A DNA stretch of 64,000 bases from Rhizobium viscosum (GTDB taxonomy: Bacteria; Pseudomonadota; Alphaproteobacteria; Rhizobiales; Rhizobiaceae). The notes beneath the pieces are model-generated. The model was given only the letters and a program-made list of their open reading frames with translations, was not told the DNA's origin and ran no database searches. This document shows positions 34,171 through 42,710 of this stretch, piece by piece. Made by a program: the position numbers and the translations under genes. The stretch spans positions 3,861,001 to 3,925,000 of the forward strand of contig NZ_JADBEC010000001.1 in the NCBI RefSeq assembly GCF_014873945.1. Direction: 5' to 3'. Each line of letters begins with the position of its first letter. Position 1 is the stretch's first letter.

Positions 34171-34872
34171 ATGTGGGAAATGATCAAAGAATTAGCACAA
34201 ACATTGTTTGGAAATATCATCGCACTTCTGCTGGTTGCTGGATTTTTTCTGCTTATATTGGGTGCTTCTGGTGGGATAACCTACGGTTATCTCCTTCCGA
34301 TTAGCAACGTCTACGCCAGAGGAGCATTAATTTTCCTTGGTGTCGTACTAATTGCCGTCGCAGTAGCATTACACGTTTTTGCGGGCCGTTATGCAAGCGG
34401 TGTGGACAAACGTATAGACCCAAAAAGCTTCGGTATTGAAATTACACACCCTAAAAATGGTGATTTTGTTGATGTTTTTAACGTCGACGGAAATATAAAA
34501 AAGCAAATTCCGCCGGGTTATAAGATGATATTGTTGGAGTTTTATCCAAGCGACGGTGGATTTAGGCCGGTTGGGCACATTTCTGTAGATATGGATAAGA
34601 ACACGTGGCGTGCAGAGGGGATTGAAATATACGGAAGGGGCGAGCAGAAGCGCCGGATTTGTGTTTACCTGGTTGGGCGCACGGGGATGATCCTTCTCGA
34701 GTATTTTCGAGGCGCCGCCAAGATCCACTATAAGACGATAGAAGCACTGAAGGCGGCGAGGGCTGCATCGAACCTCGATCCCGACACTGCTGTTCAGTGG
34801 CTGCCTCTCATTCCATTAACAACCCCCGACATGCTCGAATGTCACCATGTCTCCGTTACAAAGAAGACTTGA
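34171..34872 (+). CDS. membrane protein of unknown function, low GC
   Basis: The protein of about 233 residues has two transmembrane helices (IIALLLVAGFFLLILGASGG and ARGALIFLGVVLIAVAVALHV). A cytosolic or periplasmic domain of beta character follows (IEITHPKNGDFVDVFNVDG, KMILLEFYPSDGGFRPVGHI, YLVGRTGMILLEYF). Base composition is clearly lower in GC than its neighbours, and codon use differs. It is flanked by a broken hydrolase and a broken mscL, so it came in by transfer. GGAGG lies upstream of ATG 34171. No family recognised. Confidence 0.7.
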   Translation: MWEMIKELAQTLFGNIIALLLVAGFFLLILGASGGITYGYLLPISNVYARGALIFLGVVLIAVAVALHVFAGRYASGVDKRIDPKSFGIEITHPKNGDFVDVFNVDGNIKKQIPPGYKMILLEFYPSDGGFRPVGHISVDMDKNTWRAEGIEIYGRGEQKRRICVYLVGRTGMILLEYFRGAAKIHYKTIEALKAARAASNLDPDTAVQWLPLIPLTTPDMLECHHVSVTKKT

Positions 34873-34989
34873 TTAGATGATCTGGCGCGGACCTGTTGGC
34901 GCGTACAGCCTGCGGATGCCTTTCGGTTTAACTTGCGACCAAACATAGATACTGTTCGGGCAGATTGTAAAGCTGCACGATTTACCACG

Positions 34990-35237
34990 GCGAAGACTGC
35001 TCCTTCTCCGCGGGCCGCGGCCAACGTCTGGGCGTGAACGGCAGAAGAGAGCGGGAAAAAATAGTTCGAAAAGTCGAAACCGCCGAAGATCGCGCCGACG
35101 ACGGGCATGATGAGGTTGTCGGTCAGCGACTTGACGATGCCGCCGATGATGACGCCGACGGCGAGATCCATGACGTTGCCCTTTGCAATTAATGATTGGA
35201 ACTCGCTGATAACGCTTATTTTATTTCCTTCGAACAT
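34990..35237 (-). pseudogene. mscL: mscL, truncated mechanosensitive channel
   Basis: The N-terminal 80 residues are MscL: FQSLIAKGNVMDLAVGVIIGG, NLIMPVVGAIFGGFDFSNYF, PLSSAVHAQTLAAARGEGAVFA. About four residues are missing in TM1 (GGIVKSL where relatives have a longer stretch). After GAVFA the second transmembrane helix and the C-terminal bundle are replaced by unrelated codons that run into the low-GC gene's end. It cannot form a normal channel. Confidence 0.85.
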
Positions 35238-35320
35238 AAGGGACTCGAGGGCCTAACGATAGGGAAGGCAGCCAGGTTCCGCGACGCAGCAATTTTTTCA
35301 TGTTGGCAGGCGGCTTCGGC

Positions 35321-36115
35321 CTACGCGCCCTCGTCGGGAATGTTGAGGACTTCGCCGCATGCCTTGCAGTGGACGGCGTCGGCATCGTGGCGCTGCAGGC
35401 CGCAGCGGTGGCAGGCAAAGGTCACCTTGTGCGGCCGCACCACCGCCTGCGCCAGGCGCACGAAGAGCGAGATGCCGACGATCATGGTGACGACCGAGGT
35501 GAGCTTGCCGAGCGTGCCGGGCAGGGTGATGTCGCCGAAGCCCGTCGTGGTGACGGTTGCGACGGTGAAATAGAGCGCATCGACGAAACCTTCGCCTCCC
35601 TCCCGGTCATAGAAGAAGGATGTGTAGACGAAACCGGTGACGAGGAAGAGGAAGACCACGAAATTGATGACCGCCCGGACGACATCGATCCGGTCGACAC
35701 AGCCCATCCTGCGCAGCGCCTCCTTCAGCAGCGGGCTGCGGCCGATCGCCCACAGCCGCATGACCCGCAGGAAGGCGAAGTTGAAGAGCGCATCGGGGAA
35801 GAGCAGGGTTGCCAGCACGATGAAATCGATCCAGGTCATTGGCCGCAGGATCCAGCTGCGCAGAGACGGTGCAGCAATGGCGCGCGCCGCGATCTCGGCG
35901 GCGATCCAGACGGCGATGACGTAATCGATGACGAGATAGGTGGGGGCAGCGCGGAAATAGGGGCCGAGCACGAAGAAGGCGAGAATGGCGATGTCTATGA
36001 CGGTAAAGAGGAACTGCAGGAGGATGGCCTTGCGGCCTTCGCCCCGCTCGATGCGCCGCAGCCCCTCGCGCAGGCTTTTGTGATGCGTCGTCTTGTCGTC
36101 GAAGAGATGATCCAT
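35321..36115 (-). CDS. voltage-gated-type potassium channel with C-terminal zinc ribbon
   Basis: The 264-residue protein has six hydrophobic segments, an S4-like stretch (FLRVMRLWAIGRSPLLKEALRR) and the selectivity filter TTTGFGD between the last two helices. The C-terminus has a putative zinc ribbon CHRCGLQRHDADAVHCKACG. It belongs to the ion_trans/KvAP-like prokaryotic K+ channels of the inner membrane. The zinc ribbon tail is an uncommon addition. Confidence 0.88.
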   Translation of the reverse strand: MDHLFDDKTTHHKSLREGLRRIERGEGRKAILLQFLFTVIDIAILAFFVLGPYFRAAPTYLVIDYVIAVWIAAEIAARAIAAPSLRSWILRPMTWIDFIVLATLLFPDALFNFAFLRVMRLWAIGRSPLLKEALRRMGCVDRIDVVRAVINFVVFLFLVTGFVYTSFFYDREGGEGFVDALYFTVATVTTTGFGDITLPGTLGKLTSVVTMIVGISLFVRLAQAVVRPHKVTFACHRCGLQRHDADAVHCKACGEVLNIPDEGA

Positions 36116-36281
36116 GCTGGCGAGATAGCTCGCTTGCCGCAGGTATCAACGGCGGTCAATCCAAGGACAAGCCCGGAATTAGGTAGCAACTGCCACCAAA
36201 CTAAGTTGGTGCGTTTGGCAGCTACGCCATCAGCGGACATTCGCGCTGCACTCACCGGAGGCACGGCGCATCAATGCGACC

Positions 36282-37106
36282 TTACCGCAGCTTGAATCCT
36301 CTTGCTTCTACCGTCGCCCGCAGATTCTCGCGCCCGTCCATATAGAGAAGGTCGTTCGCCGAGTAGCCCACAGCCTCGGCAAACGACTTTTCCTTCATTC
36401 CGAGGTCTTGACGGAAGCGCTTGAACGGCCCCTCGTAGTGCGAAATTCGTTCCGCTCGGTCAGCTTCATAGCGATCCCTATGCAATACGACGTCCTGCGA
36501 TGGACGAGGACGCAGACGGCCCTGCGCTTCCGGGGCAGGATAGCCAACCACCATGCCGAATGTGACGTAACTGTAGCCAGGCAAGTCAAGCAAGTCGGCG
36601 ACCTCCTGCGACTTGTTTCGCATCCCGCCAATATAAACCACGCCAAGCCCCAGCGACTCTGCGGCAAGGGCCGCGTTCTGGGCAGCCAATGCGGTGTCGA
36701 TCGTGGCCATCACTAAGGCATCGAGATAGTCGTGAACGATGGCGCTGCCACCGGCCGCTTTTGAAATCGCATTGTTCCGAGATTGGTCCGCGACCCAAAG
36801 GAGAAACGCCGGTGCATCCTCAATGAATGGGTTGCCCCAGCCGGAAACGCGATATAGCTCCGATTTCACCTCGGGGTCTGTGACTGCGATCACACTCCAC
36901 ATATGCAGATTTGAAGACGATGACGCAGATTGAGCCGCGGCTACCATGGTCTCCAAAGCGCCATCAGGGAGCCCATCGGGAAGGAAACGACGAACCGAAC
37001 GATGGTTCATCATGTGCTCAATGTGAGCGTTCCAAATGATGCCTTTCGGCTCATGACCTTGGCCATAGCGCTCTTCAAGAATTTGCGCGTGACGTTCGGT
37101 TTGCAT
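36282..37106 (-). CDS. NfsA-like oxygen-insensitive NADPH nitroreductase / flavin reductase
   Basis: The 274-residue FMN protein has MNHRSVRRFLPDGL (phosphate and FMN contacts), AAQSASSSSNLHMWSVIAV, GLGVVYIGGMRN and YVTFGMVVGYPA. The C-terminal arm has DRYEADRAERISHYEG. The length and the long C-terminal arm fit the NfsA/FRP group. A LysR gene diverges from it 115 bp away and is likely its regulator. Confidence 0.87.
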   Translation of the reverse strand: MQTERHAQILEERYGQGHEPKGIIWNAHIEHMMNHRSVRRFLPDGLPDGALETMVAAAQSASSSSNLHMWSVIAVTDPEVKSELYRVSGWGNPFIEDAPAFLLWVADQSRNNAISKAAGGSAIVHDYLDALVMATIDTALAAQNAALAAESLGLGVVYIGGMRNKSQEVADLLDLPGYSYVTFGMVVGYPAPEAQGRLRPRPSQDVVLHRDRYEADRAERISHYEGPFKRFRQDLGMKEKSFAEAVGYSANDLLYMDGRENLRATVEARGFKLR

Positions 37107-37221
37107 TTTGAACTCCTGCCATTTGTCGTGGACAGGATTTACGTTTCAATGAATAAGAGATTTAGGCCCCCTTGGTGGAATGCCTTTTCACCACGATGGA
37201 CAATCGAAGCGCGGACAAGCC

Positions 37222-38133
37222 ATGGATCAGTTCAACGCCATCCGTGCTTTCATGAGGATCGTCGAGACCGGGTCGCTGTCGAAGGCCGCCATCAGCCTCG
37301 ATATGCCGAAATCAACAGCGAGCAAGCTTCTCGCTGATCTTGAAGCCCATCTGGGTACCAAGCTCTTGCAACGGTCGACCCGCAGCGTTGCGCTCACCGC
37401 CGAAGGTGCAGCCTACTACGAGCAGGTCGGTCATGTGATGACCAGCCTGCAGGACGCCGATTTGTCGGTTCGCGAGACGAGCACCAGCCCGAGTGGGCGA
37501 GTTCGGGTCGATGTGCCTTCATCTCTCGCCAACACCCTGGTCATACCCGCGCTCGGACATTTTCGTACGCTCTACCCCGACATCCAACTTGCAATCGGCA
37601 TCAGCGACAGACCCGTGGCATTGATCGAGGAGGCAGTTGATTGTGTTCTGCGGGTAGGTCATTTGCCCGACACGTCACTGATTGCGAAGACAATCTACGA
37701 AGATCGCCTCATCACTTGTGCCAGCCCGGAATATCTGGCGGCGAGAGGTACGCCTGCCACACCGGGCGAACTGCAGCAGGGCCATGACATTGTTGGTTAC
37801 TTCTCGGCGCTCACCGGCGAAGCTCGCCCTCTGGTGTTCAAGCGTGGCGACGAGATAATGGAGATTGGAAGTGCCAACCTCCTTGCAAACGAAAGCACCG
37901 GGCAGCGATCCATGGTCCTTGCTGGCTTAGGCATCGGCCAATTGTTCCGTTCCACCGTGATAGGCCATTTGGAAACGGGCACGCTGGTCAGCATTCTGGA
38001 CGACTGGAGCAAAGACACCGCACCGATCTCACTTCTTTATCCTGCCTCAAAGAAGCTCACGCTTCGGGTTCGCGTCTTCATAGACTGGCTGACTGACTAT
38101 CTTCGTAATCATTATCGGGGCAATGCTGGATGA
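37222..38133 (+). CDS. LysR-type regulator, divergent from nitroreductase
   Basis: The protein of about 303 residues has MDQFNAIRAFMRIVETGSLS HTH, TRSVALTAEGAAYYE and a periplasmic-binding-like effector domain (GRVRVDVPSSLANTLVIPAL, then ISDRPVALIEEAVDCVLRVG). ATG 37222 is the usual LysR start; upstream in-frame residues are not conserved-looking. The divergent layout suggests it controls the nitroreductase and itself. Confidence 0.9.
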   Translation: MDQFNAIRAFMRIVETGSLSKAAISLDMPKSTASKLLADLEAHLGTKLLQRSTRSVALTAEGAAYYEQVGHVMTSLQDADLSVRETSTSPSGRVRVDVPSSLANTLVIPALGHFRTLYPDIQLAIGISDRPVALIEEAVDCVLRVGHLPDTSLIAKTIYEDRLITCASPEYLAARGTPATPGELQQGHDIVGYFSALTGEARPLVFKRGDEIMEIGSANLLANESTGQRSMVLAGLGIGQLFRSTVIGHLETGTLVSILDDWSKDTAPISLLYPASKKLTLRVRVFIDWLTDYLRNHYRGNAG

Positions 38134-38233
38134 TCGGTGTCGGTTTCAATGACCGCTAAAGGCCGACCGCGGTCATTGGTGGCAACTGCGACCGAAGTCT
38201 GGACAAGCCTTCAGCCGCTCGCAGCAGATGGGC

Positions 38234-38449
38234 TCACTGTTTGCCGCGGGCTTTTTTCCCGACCCTGCGCAGCTCTTTCTTGTCGATGAAGTGGTCGGTC
38301 GCACCGGGCTCCTTGTCCGGATGGGAGATTTCCACATCCAGCTCGTCGGGCAGGTCGAGTGCCTGCTTGGTATTCATGATGCCGAGCGGCACTCGGCCTT
38401 CCTCGGTTTTTGCGGCGACTTCGACGAGCGGTTTTGTCTTGTGGGCCAT
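38234..38449 (-). CDS. small hypothetical protein
   Basis: The 71-residue charged protein (MAHKTKPLVEVAAKTEEGRV ... HFIDKKELRRVGKKARGKQ) has AAAGGAG upstream. The basic C-terminal tail could bind nucleic acid. No family recognised. Confidence 0.6.
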   Translation of the reverse strand: MAHKTKPLVEVAAKTEEGRVPLGIMNTKQALDLPDELDVEISHPDKEPGATDHFIDKKELRRVGKKARGKQ

Positions 38450-38600
38450 GAAGCGCTCCTTTCTCTAAAAGCGCAACGCGGGGCGGACTCGCCTGTTCCA
38501 TCGAGGGGGAGAATTTGCCCTCTGCCAATGTGATTTGCGGGCACGTTGACGGGCTTGACAGGTCATGAGGCGTTGTTGTCCGTGGCGAGCCAGTGCTGCG
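38450..38600. other. non-coding gap before palindromic element
   Basis: I see no gene here. The left border of the interrupted palindrome and IS110 copy B follow directly. Confidence 0.4.
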
Positions 38601-38614
38601 GCCTGTGGCCCCCT

Positions 38615-38807
38615 TGTATCTGCACCTTGATGAATGTGTAGGATTGAAGCGACTGAGCCTCTTGCCGGGTGGCCACCCGGCAAGAGGCGTGGCGGCGTCG
38701 CCCGTTCCCCCTTCGGTTACAACCGTGGATGAGCCAGGGATCGTCGCCATCGTCACGTACGACCGAACAGTCGCTCGGTTCCAACCGCACGCACAAGGCA
38801 GGTTACC
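38615..38807 (+). ncRNA. predicted IS110 bridge RNA (target and donor guides)
   Basis: Four guide-like segments occur in the IS621 order. The left target guide CCCCCT (38707-38712) equals the top strand of the left target, and the right target guide GTGGATGAG (38725-38733) pairs with CTCATCCGC of the right target (one U:G). The left donor guide AGTCGCT (38769-38775) equals the IS right end plus core CT, and the right donor guide ACAAG (38793-38797) pairs with CTTGT at the left end. Target guides bracket CGGTTACAACCG, and donor guides bracket CGGTTCCAACCG. A perfect 32-bp palindrome lies at 38657-38688, towards the 5' side. Transcription is inferred. Confidence 0.65.
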
Positions 38808-39746
38808 GTGAACAGCATCATATGTGGAGTGGATGTTTCGAAGGACTGGCTGGATGTGTTCATCCGCCCGTTGAGTGTTTCCCGGCGGTTCAGCAACGAT
38901 GCCGACGGCATTGGTATGTTGGCCGAACTCTGCCGGGCCGAGGCGGTCGAGCTCGTCGTCATGGAGGCGTCGGGCGGTTATGAGCGGCGGGCCTTCCTGT
39001 TGTTGTGGGAGATGGGGATCGCCTGTTCGCTCGCCAATGCGCGCAATGTGCGCCGCTTTGCCGAAGCCATGGGCTTTCTGGAAAAGACCGACACGATCGA
39101 CGCGGCGGTGATTGCTCATTATGCCCAAGTCAAGCCGCTGCGTGCCTTGCCCCCGCCGAAGCCGGCGCAGATGCGGCTGCAGGCGCTGGTGGCGCGGCTG
39201 TCGCAGGTCACCGGCGATCTGATCATCCAGAGGCAGCGCAGAGGCGTTGCCAATGATGCACAGGCTCTCGAAAGCCTCGATGAGGTGATCGCGCTTCTGG
39301 TGCGTCAGAGCCGCAGGCTGGAAGGCGAGATCGCCTCGATGATCGACGACGATCCGCTCTGGGCCATCCTCAACCAGGCCTTCCGTTCCATCAAAGGTGT
39401 TGCCTCGCGCACCGTTGCCCGGCTGATGGCCGAATTGCCCGAGATCGGCCGGATCTCTAACAAGGCGATCGTCAAGCTTGCGGGCCTTGCGCCGATTGCC
39501 AACGACAGCGGCAAGAAAAACGGACCACGGCCGGTGCGCGGCGGACGCAGCGGACCGCGCAGCATCCTCTTCCTGGTCGCCGCCATCGCTGCCAGATACG
39601 ACCCGCATCTGGGCGCCTTCCAGCAACGGTTGCAGGCGGCGGGCAAACCGAAAATGGTCATCCGCATCGCCCTCGCCAGAAAGCTCCTCGTCATTCTCAA
39701 TGCAAAAGCACGAGACGCGCGAAGGGAATTCCAATATGCAACTTGA
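38808..39746 (+). CDS. IS110-family transposase (DEDD recombinase), copy B
   Basis: The 312-residue protein is identical to the one at 20473-21411, with Asp9, Glu53, Asp95, Asp98 in the RuvC-like domain and the Tnp_20 domain at the C-terminus. The ATG follows the left-end non-coding region, and the stop lies 17 bp before the right end of the element. Both copies look intact, so the element is probably still active. Confidence 0.93.
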   Translation: MNSIICGVDVSKDWLDVFIRPLSVSRRFSNDADGIGMLAELCRAEAVELVVMEASGGYERRAFLLLWEMGIACSLANARNVRRFAEAMGFLEKTDTIDAAVIAHYAQVKPLRALPPPKPAQMRLQALVARLSQVTGDLIIQRQRRGVANDAQALESLDEVIALLVRQSRRLEGEIASMIDDDPLWAILNQAFRSIKGVASRTVARLMAELPEIGRISNKAIVKLAGLAPIANDSGKKNGPRPVRGGRSGPRSILFLVAAIAARYDPHLGAFQQRLQAAGKPKMVIRIALARKLLVILNAKARDARREFQYAT

Positions 39747-40025
39747 CACACAAGATAGTCGCTCATCCGCCCTTCGGGCACCTTCTCCCCGAGGGGAGAA
39801 GGGGAGTATGCTGCACCGTTCCGACGAAGGTGTTTTCAGGCGAGCGAAGCGTTTGCGACGACACTCCTTCTCCCCAGCGGGGAGAAGGTGCCCGAAGGGC
39901 GGATGAGGGGGCCACAGGCGAAAGCGGGCAAACCTCCACACACACGCCACACCCACCGTCGGAACAAACAGCATGTGCTGGCGTTCGGTCCTCGCGAACA
40001 CATTCAATTCACGGAGGATTCTCAA

Positions 40026-40103
40026 ATGGGTCGCGGTATTCTTCTCTGGCTGCTTGGTATTCCCCTACCGATCGTCATTCTTCTCGTCCTCTTCATGCGA
40101 TAG
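40026..40103 (+). CDS. 25-residue hydrophobic membrane peptide
   Basis: MGRGILLWLLGIPLPIVILL with VLFMR follows a clean GGAGG ribosome site. Such tiny single-span proteins with a GIP(L/I)PI core are widespread in rhizobia. It ends 9 bp before the next gene, so it is translated from the same message. Confidence 0.65.
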   Translation: MGRGILLWLLGIPLPIVILLVLFMR

Positions 40104-40112
40104 GAGGCCGCC

Positions 40113-41039
40113 ATGTCTCTTGCTGAAGACAGAGTTATCGCCGGCAGCCACACCGATGTGATGCCGGTCGAATCTTCGAAACCTGCCATCGCCTGGGGGC
40201 CGATCTTTGGCGGCGCCGTGGCGGCGACGGGTATTACGCTCATCCTCTTGCTGCTCGGCTCCGGCGTGGGGCTGACGATGGTGTCGCCCTGGTCGGGTGA
40301 AAGCAGTTCGGCGGCCACCGTCGGCATCACCGCGGCGATCTGGCTGGTCGTCGTGCAGTGGCTTTCCTCGGCCCTTGGCGGCTATCTGACCGGGCGGCTC
40401 CGGACAAAATGGGCGGCGGTGCATACGGATGAAGTGTTCTTCCGCGATACTGCCCACGGTTTCCTCAGCTGGGCGCTCGCGACTGTCTTCGTCGCCGGCT
40501 TTCTGGCCTCGTCGCTGACCTCGCTTGCGGGGGCAGGCGCAAGTGCTGCCGGTCAGGCCGCCATGGTCGCCGGAGATGCCGCCGCCGCCTCGGCCTCGGA
40601 CACGAGTTCGGCTAGTACACCCACGGCCTATTTCACCGATGCGCTGCTGCGGCCGCAGAATATCGCCAACCGCGCCAACGATGATAACGGCGCGGCGGCT
40701 GCCGAAATCTCCCGCATTCTCCTGCAGGGCGCAGCGAACGGCTCGGTGCCTGACGGTGACAAGACCTATATTGCCGGCATCGTCTCGGCCCGCACGGGGC
40801 TTCCGGAAGCCGATGCGCGCGCAAGAGTCGATACGGTGCTGAAGCAGATCGACGATGCCAAGGTCGCGGCACAGGCTGCCGCCGACAAGGCCCGGAAGGC
40901 TGCGGCCACCTCGGCCCTGATCGGCTCGCTGTCGCTGCTGGTCGGCGCCTTCATCGCCGCTGCCGCCGCCGCCTTCGGCGGGCATCAGCGGGATGAGGAA
41001 GAGGATCTGATCGCGACCAGCCGCGGGCCGCTGGTCTAG
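40113..41039 (+). CDS. hypothetical integral membrane protein
   Basis: The 308-residue protein has three to four hydrophobic spans (IFGGAVAATGITLILLLLGSG, WLVVVQWLSSALGGYLTGRL, FLSWALATVFVAGFLASSL, SLSLLVGAFIAAAAAAFGG). The middle is an Ala-rich soluble stretch. Similar proteins are common in Rhizobiales with no known function. It forms a pair with the 25-residue peptide upstream. Confidence 0.75.
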   Translation: MSLAEDRVIAGSHTDVMPVESSKPAIAWGPIFGGAVAATGITLILLLLGSGVGLTMVSPWSGESSSAATVGITAAIWLVVVQWLSSALGGYLTGRLRTKWAAVHTDEVFFRDTAHGFLSWALATVFVAGFLASSLTSLAGAGASAAGQAAMVAGDAAAASASDTSSASTPTAYFTDALLRPQNIANRANDDNGAAAAEISRILLQGAANGSVPDGDKTYIAGIVSARTGLPEADARARVDTVLKQIDDAKVAAQAAADKARKAAATSALIGSLSLLVGAFIAAAAAAFGGHQRDEEEDLIATSRGPLV

Positions 41040-41124
41040 CGGGTCATACGGCGCCCGGTACGGGCGCCGTATGACGCTTCAGGCAGCCTGGGCGGTCTCG
41101 GTGTCCCAGGCAAGTTTTGCGCAT

Positions 41125-42102
41125 TCATCGCCGTTCGACCTCCAAATTTCCCAGGCGAAACATCTGCGCGAAGAATGCCTTGTCGGGCAGGCGGCGCAGC
41201 AGGGCGGCGATCGCGGCACATGCTGCTACGGCGAAGATGAGCCGGCCGGTCAGAACGCCGTGAAGATCCGCGCCGAGCGATATCACCACGATCGTGTCCT
41301 CGATCACGCTATGCGCAAAGCCCATGAACACGCATGAGAGAAAGATCTGGCGCGGCGATATCGCCCCCGATTGCGCCTCGCGGATCAGCAGGCCGGCGCC
41401 GTAGGAAATGCCCAGAAACAGGCCGATGGCTGTGAGATGTTCGGCCTCGCCCCGGATGCCGGCGAGGCGCAGCACAGGAGAAAGCGCCTTCATCATCAGG
41501 CCCAGCAGCCCGGTCACCTTGAGGATTTCAAGGCCCCAGGACAGGAGGACGAGGATGAGAAGCATCCAGACCATGGTCTCGGCAAGCCCCGTGAGATAGC
41601 CGGCCCAATCGGGCGTTGCGCTCATCGGCAGCCAGACGTGATTGGCCGGGCCAGCGAGCCAGCCTGTCGCGGTGAGAACATGGTGCAGAAGGAAGGCATA
41701 GAGCAGGCCGCCCGCGATGCGCAGCGTGGTCGTCGCGATCATGCCCGGACCCGCCTTCTGGATGATCTTCTGTTCGATCGGCAGACCATGCGCGAACAGG
41801 ATGAGGGCTGAGAATACCGTGATGTCAGCGACGCTGAGCGAGGATGCGGGAACGAGGGTGAAAACCAGGGGAATGGCACCCCAGATCCCCACCAGCATGC
41901 CCGTCAGCCAGGCCACGCCCAGCTCCGGGGGCAGCCCGACCAGGTTCATGACGGGCGCAAAGACAGGGGCGACCGCCTTGACCGCACCCATCCTCGACAG
42001 AAGCTCGGTCAGAATAGCGATCGGAACCGTGATGCGGACAAGCACCCAGTAAATTGCGAGTGTTTGCCCGGTATTGCGCCGGATGAGCGATAGGAACGAC
42101 AT
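41125..42102 (-). CDS. nucleoside-recognition (Gate) domain membrane protein
   Basis: The protein of about 325 residues has eight or more hydrophobic spans with two Gate-like halves: GVAWLTGMLVGIWGAIPLVF and GLFLGISYGAGLLIREAQSG, with VFMGFAHSVIEDTIVV. ATG 42102 follows GAGGAGG; the extra eight residues to 42126 are less likely. Transport of a nucleoside or other small molecule is possible but not shown. Divergent from an Lrp-type regulator. Confidence 0.8.
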   Translation of the reverse strand: MSFLSLIRRNTGQTLAIYWVLVRITVPIAILTELLSRMGAVKAVAPVFAPVMNLVGLPPELGVAWLTGMLVGIWGAIPLVFTLVPASSLSVADITVFSALILFAHGLPIEQKIIQKAGPGMIATTTLRIAGGLLYAFLLHHVLTATGWLAGPANHVWLPMSATPDWAGYLTGLAETMVWMLLILVLLSWGLEILKVTGLLGLMMKALSPVLRLAGIRGEAEHLTAIGLFLGISYGAGLLIREAQSGAISPRQIFLSCVFMGFAHSVIEDTIVVISLGADLHGVLTGRLIFAVAACAAIAALLRRLPDKAFFAQMFRLGNLEVERR

Positions 42103-42222
42103 TTGAGACCTCCTCTGTGGTGTCACAATCTGTTAGTCCCGTTCGCTTCGAATTTGCGGTCAAAGATTGCAGCGGTTTGCAATTTTATTGCAATTGTGTC
42201 TCCGGTCGATATGCTCCCGGGA

Positions 42223-42675
42223 ATGGATCGTATCGACCGAAAACTTCTGAACCTGATGCAGCGCGACGCATCGCGCACCAATATCGATATGGCCGAGGAG
42301 GTGGGTCTCGCTCCCTCCAGCTGCCTGCGCCGTGTGCAGCGGCTCCACAAATCGGGCGTGATCGACCGCATCGTTGCAATCCTCAATCCCGCCAAGGCCG
42401 GACGCGGGATCAAGGCGCTGGTGACGGTGGAAATGAAGTTGCACGGCGAGGCGCATATGCGCCGCTTTCTGGATCTTGCAATCGCCGAAGAGGCCGTTTC
42501 GCAAGCTTATTCCGTCACCGGCGAAACCGATGTCGTCCTGATGCTGCGCCTGCGCGATATGGAAGAATTCGATTTGCTGTGCGACAGGCTTTTCCGCGAC
42601 GAAAACAATGTTGCGCGCTTTTTCACCATGGTCGTTATCCGCACGGCGAAAGAGGAGACTGCCATCCGGCTTTGA
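42223..42675 (+). CDS. Lrp/AsnC-family transcriptional regulator
   Basis: The protein of about 150 residues has MDRIDRKLLNLMQRDASRTN, then the HTH AEEVGLAPSSCLRRVQRLHKSGVI, then the RAM domain (VSQAYSVTGETDVVLMLRLRDMEEFDLL). ATG 42211 is an alternative start. It probably controls the divergent membrane-protein gene in response to an amino acid or related ligand. The last 30 bp of this gene recur at 45738, attached to a RIME element. Confidence 0.9.
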   Translation: MDRIDRKLLNLMQRDASRTNIDMAEEVGLAPSSCLRRVQRLHKSGVIDRIVAILNPAKAGRGIKALVTVEMKLHGEAHMRRFLDLAIAEEAVSQAYSVTGETDVVLMLRLRDMEEFDLLCDRLFRDENNVARFFTMVVIRTAKEETAIRL

Positions 42676-42710
42676 TCGGCTCGCCGGAGGGAGCTGCTGT
42701 CTTTGATGTC

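Larger units (their letters stand above)
38615..39763 (+). mobile_element. IS110-family insertion sequence, copy B
   Basis: It is the same 1149-bp element as copy A, in opposite orientation. CT lies at both junctions (38613-38614 and 39762-39763). The long left non-coding end (about 193 bp) and very short right end place it in the IS110/IS621 group rather than the IS1111 group. Confidence 0.9.
38601..39919. repeat. palindromic dispersed element interrupted by IS110 copy B
   Basis: The outer ends gcctgtggccccct (38601-38614) and agggggccacaggc (39906-39919) are exact inverted complements. Common inner blocks 'catccgcccttcgggcacc' appear at 39764 and, inverted, at 39886. The IS split the left arm at exactly the same point as in copy A (between 'ccct' and 'catccgc'). 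Confidence 0.8.

Noticed and set aside
38211..40025. 604-codon minus-strand frame across the IS110 copy B
   Set aside because: It runs antisense through the transposase and the palindromic repeats and recurs identically with the other IS copy.
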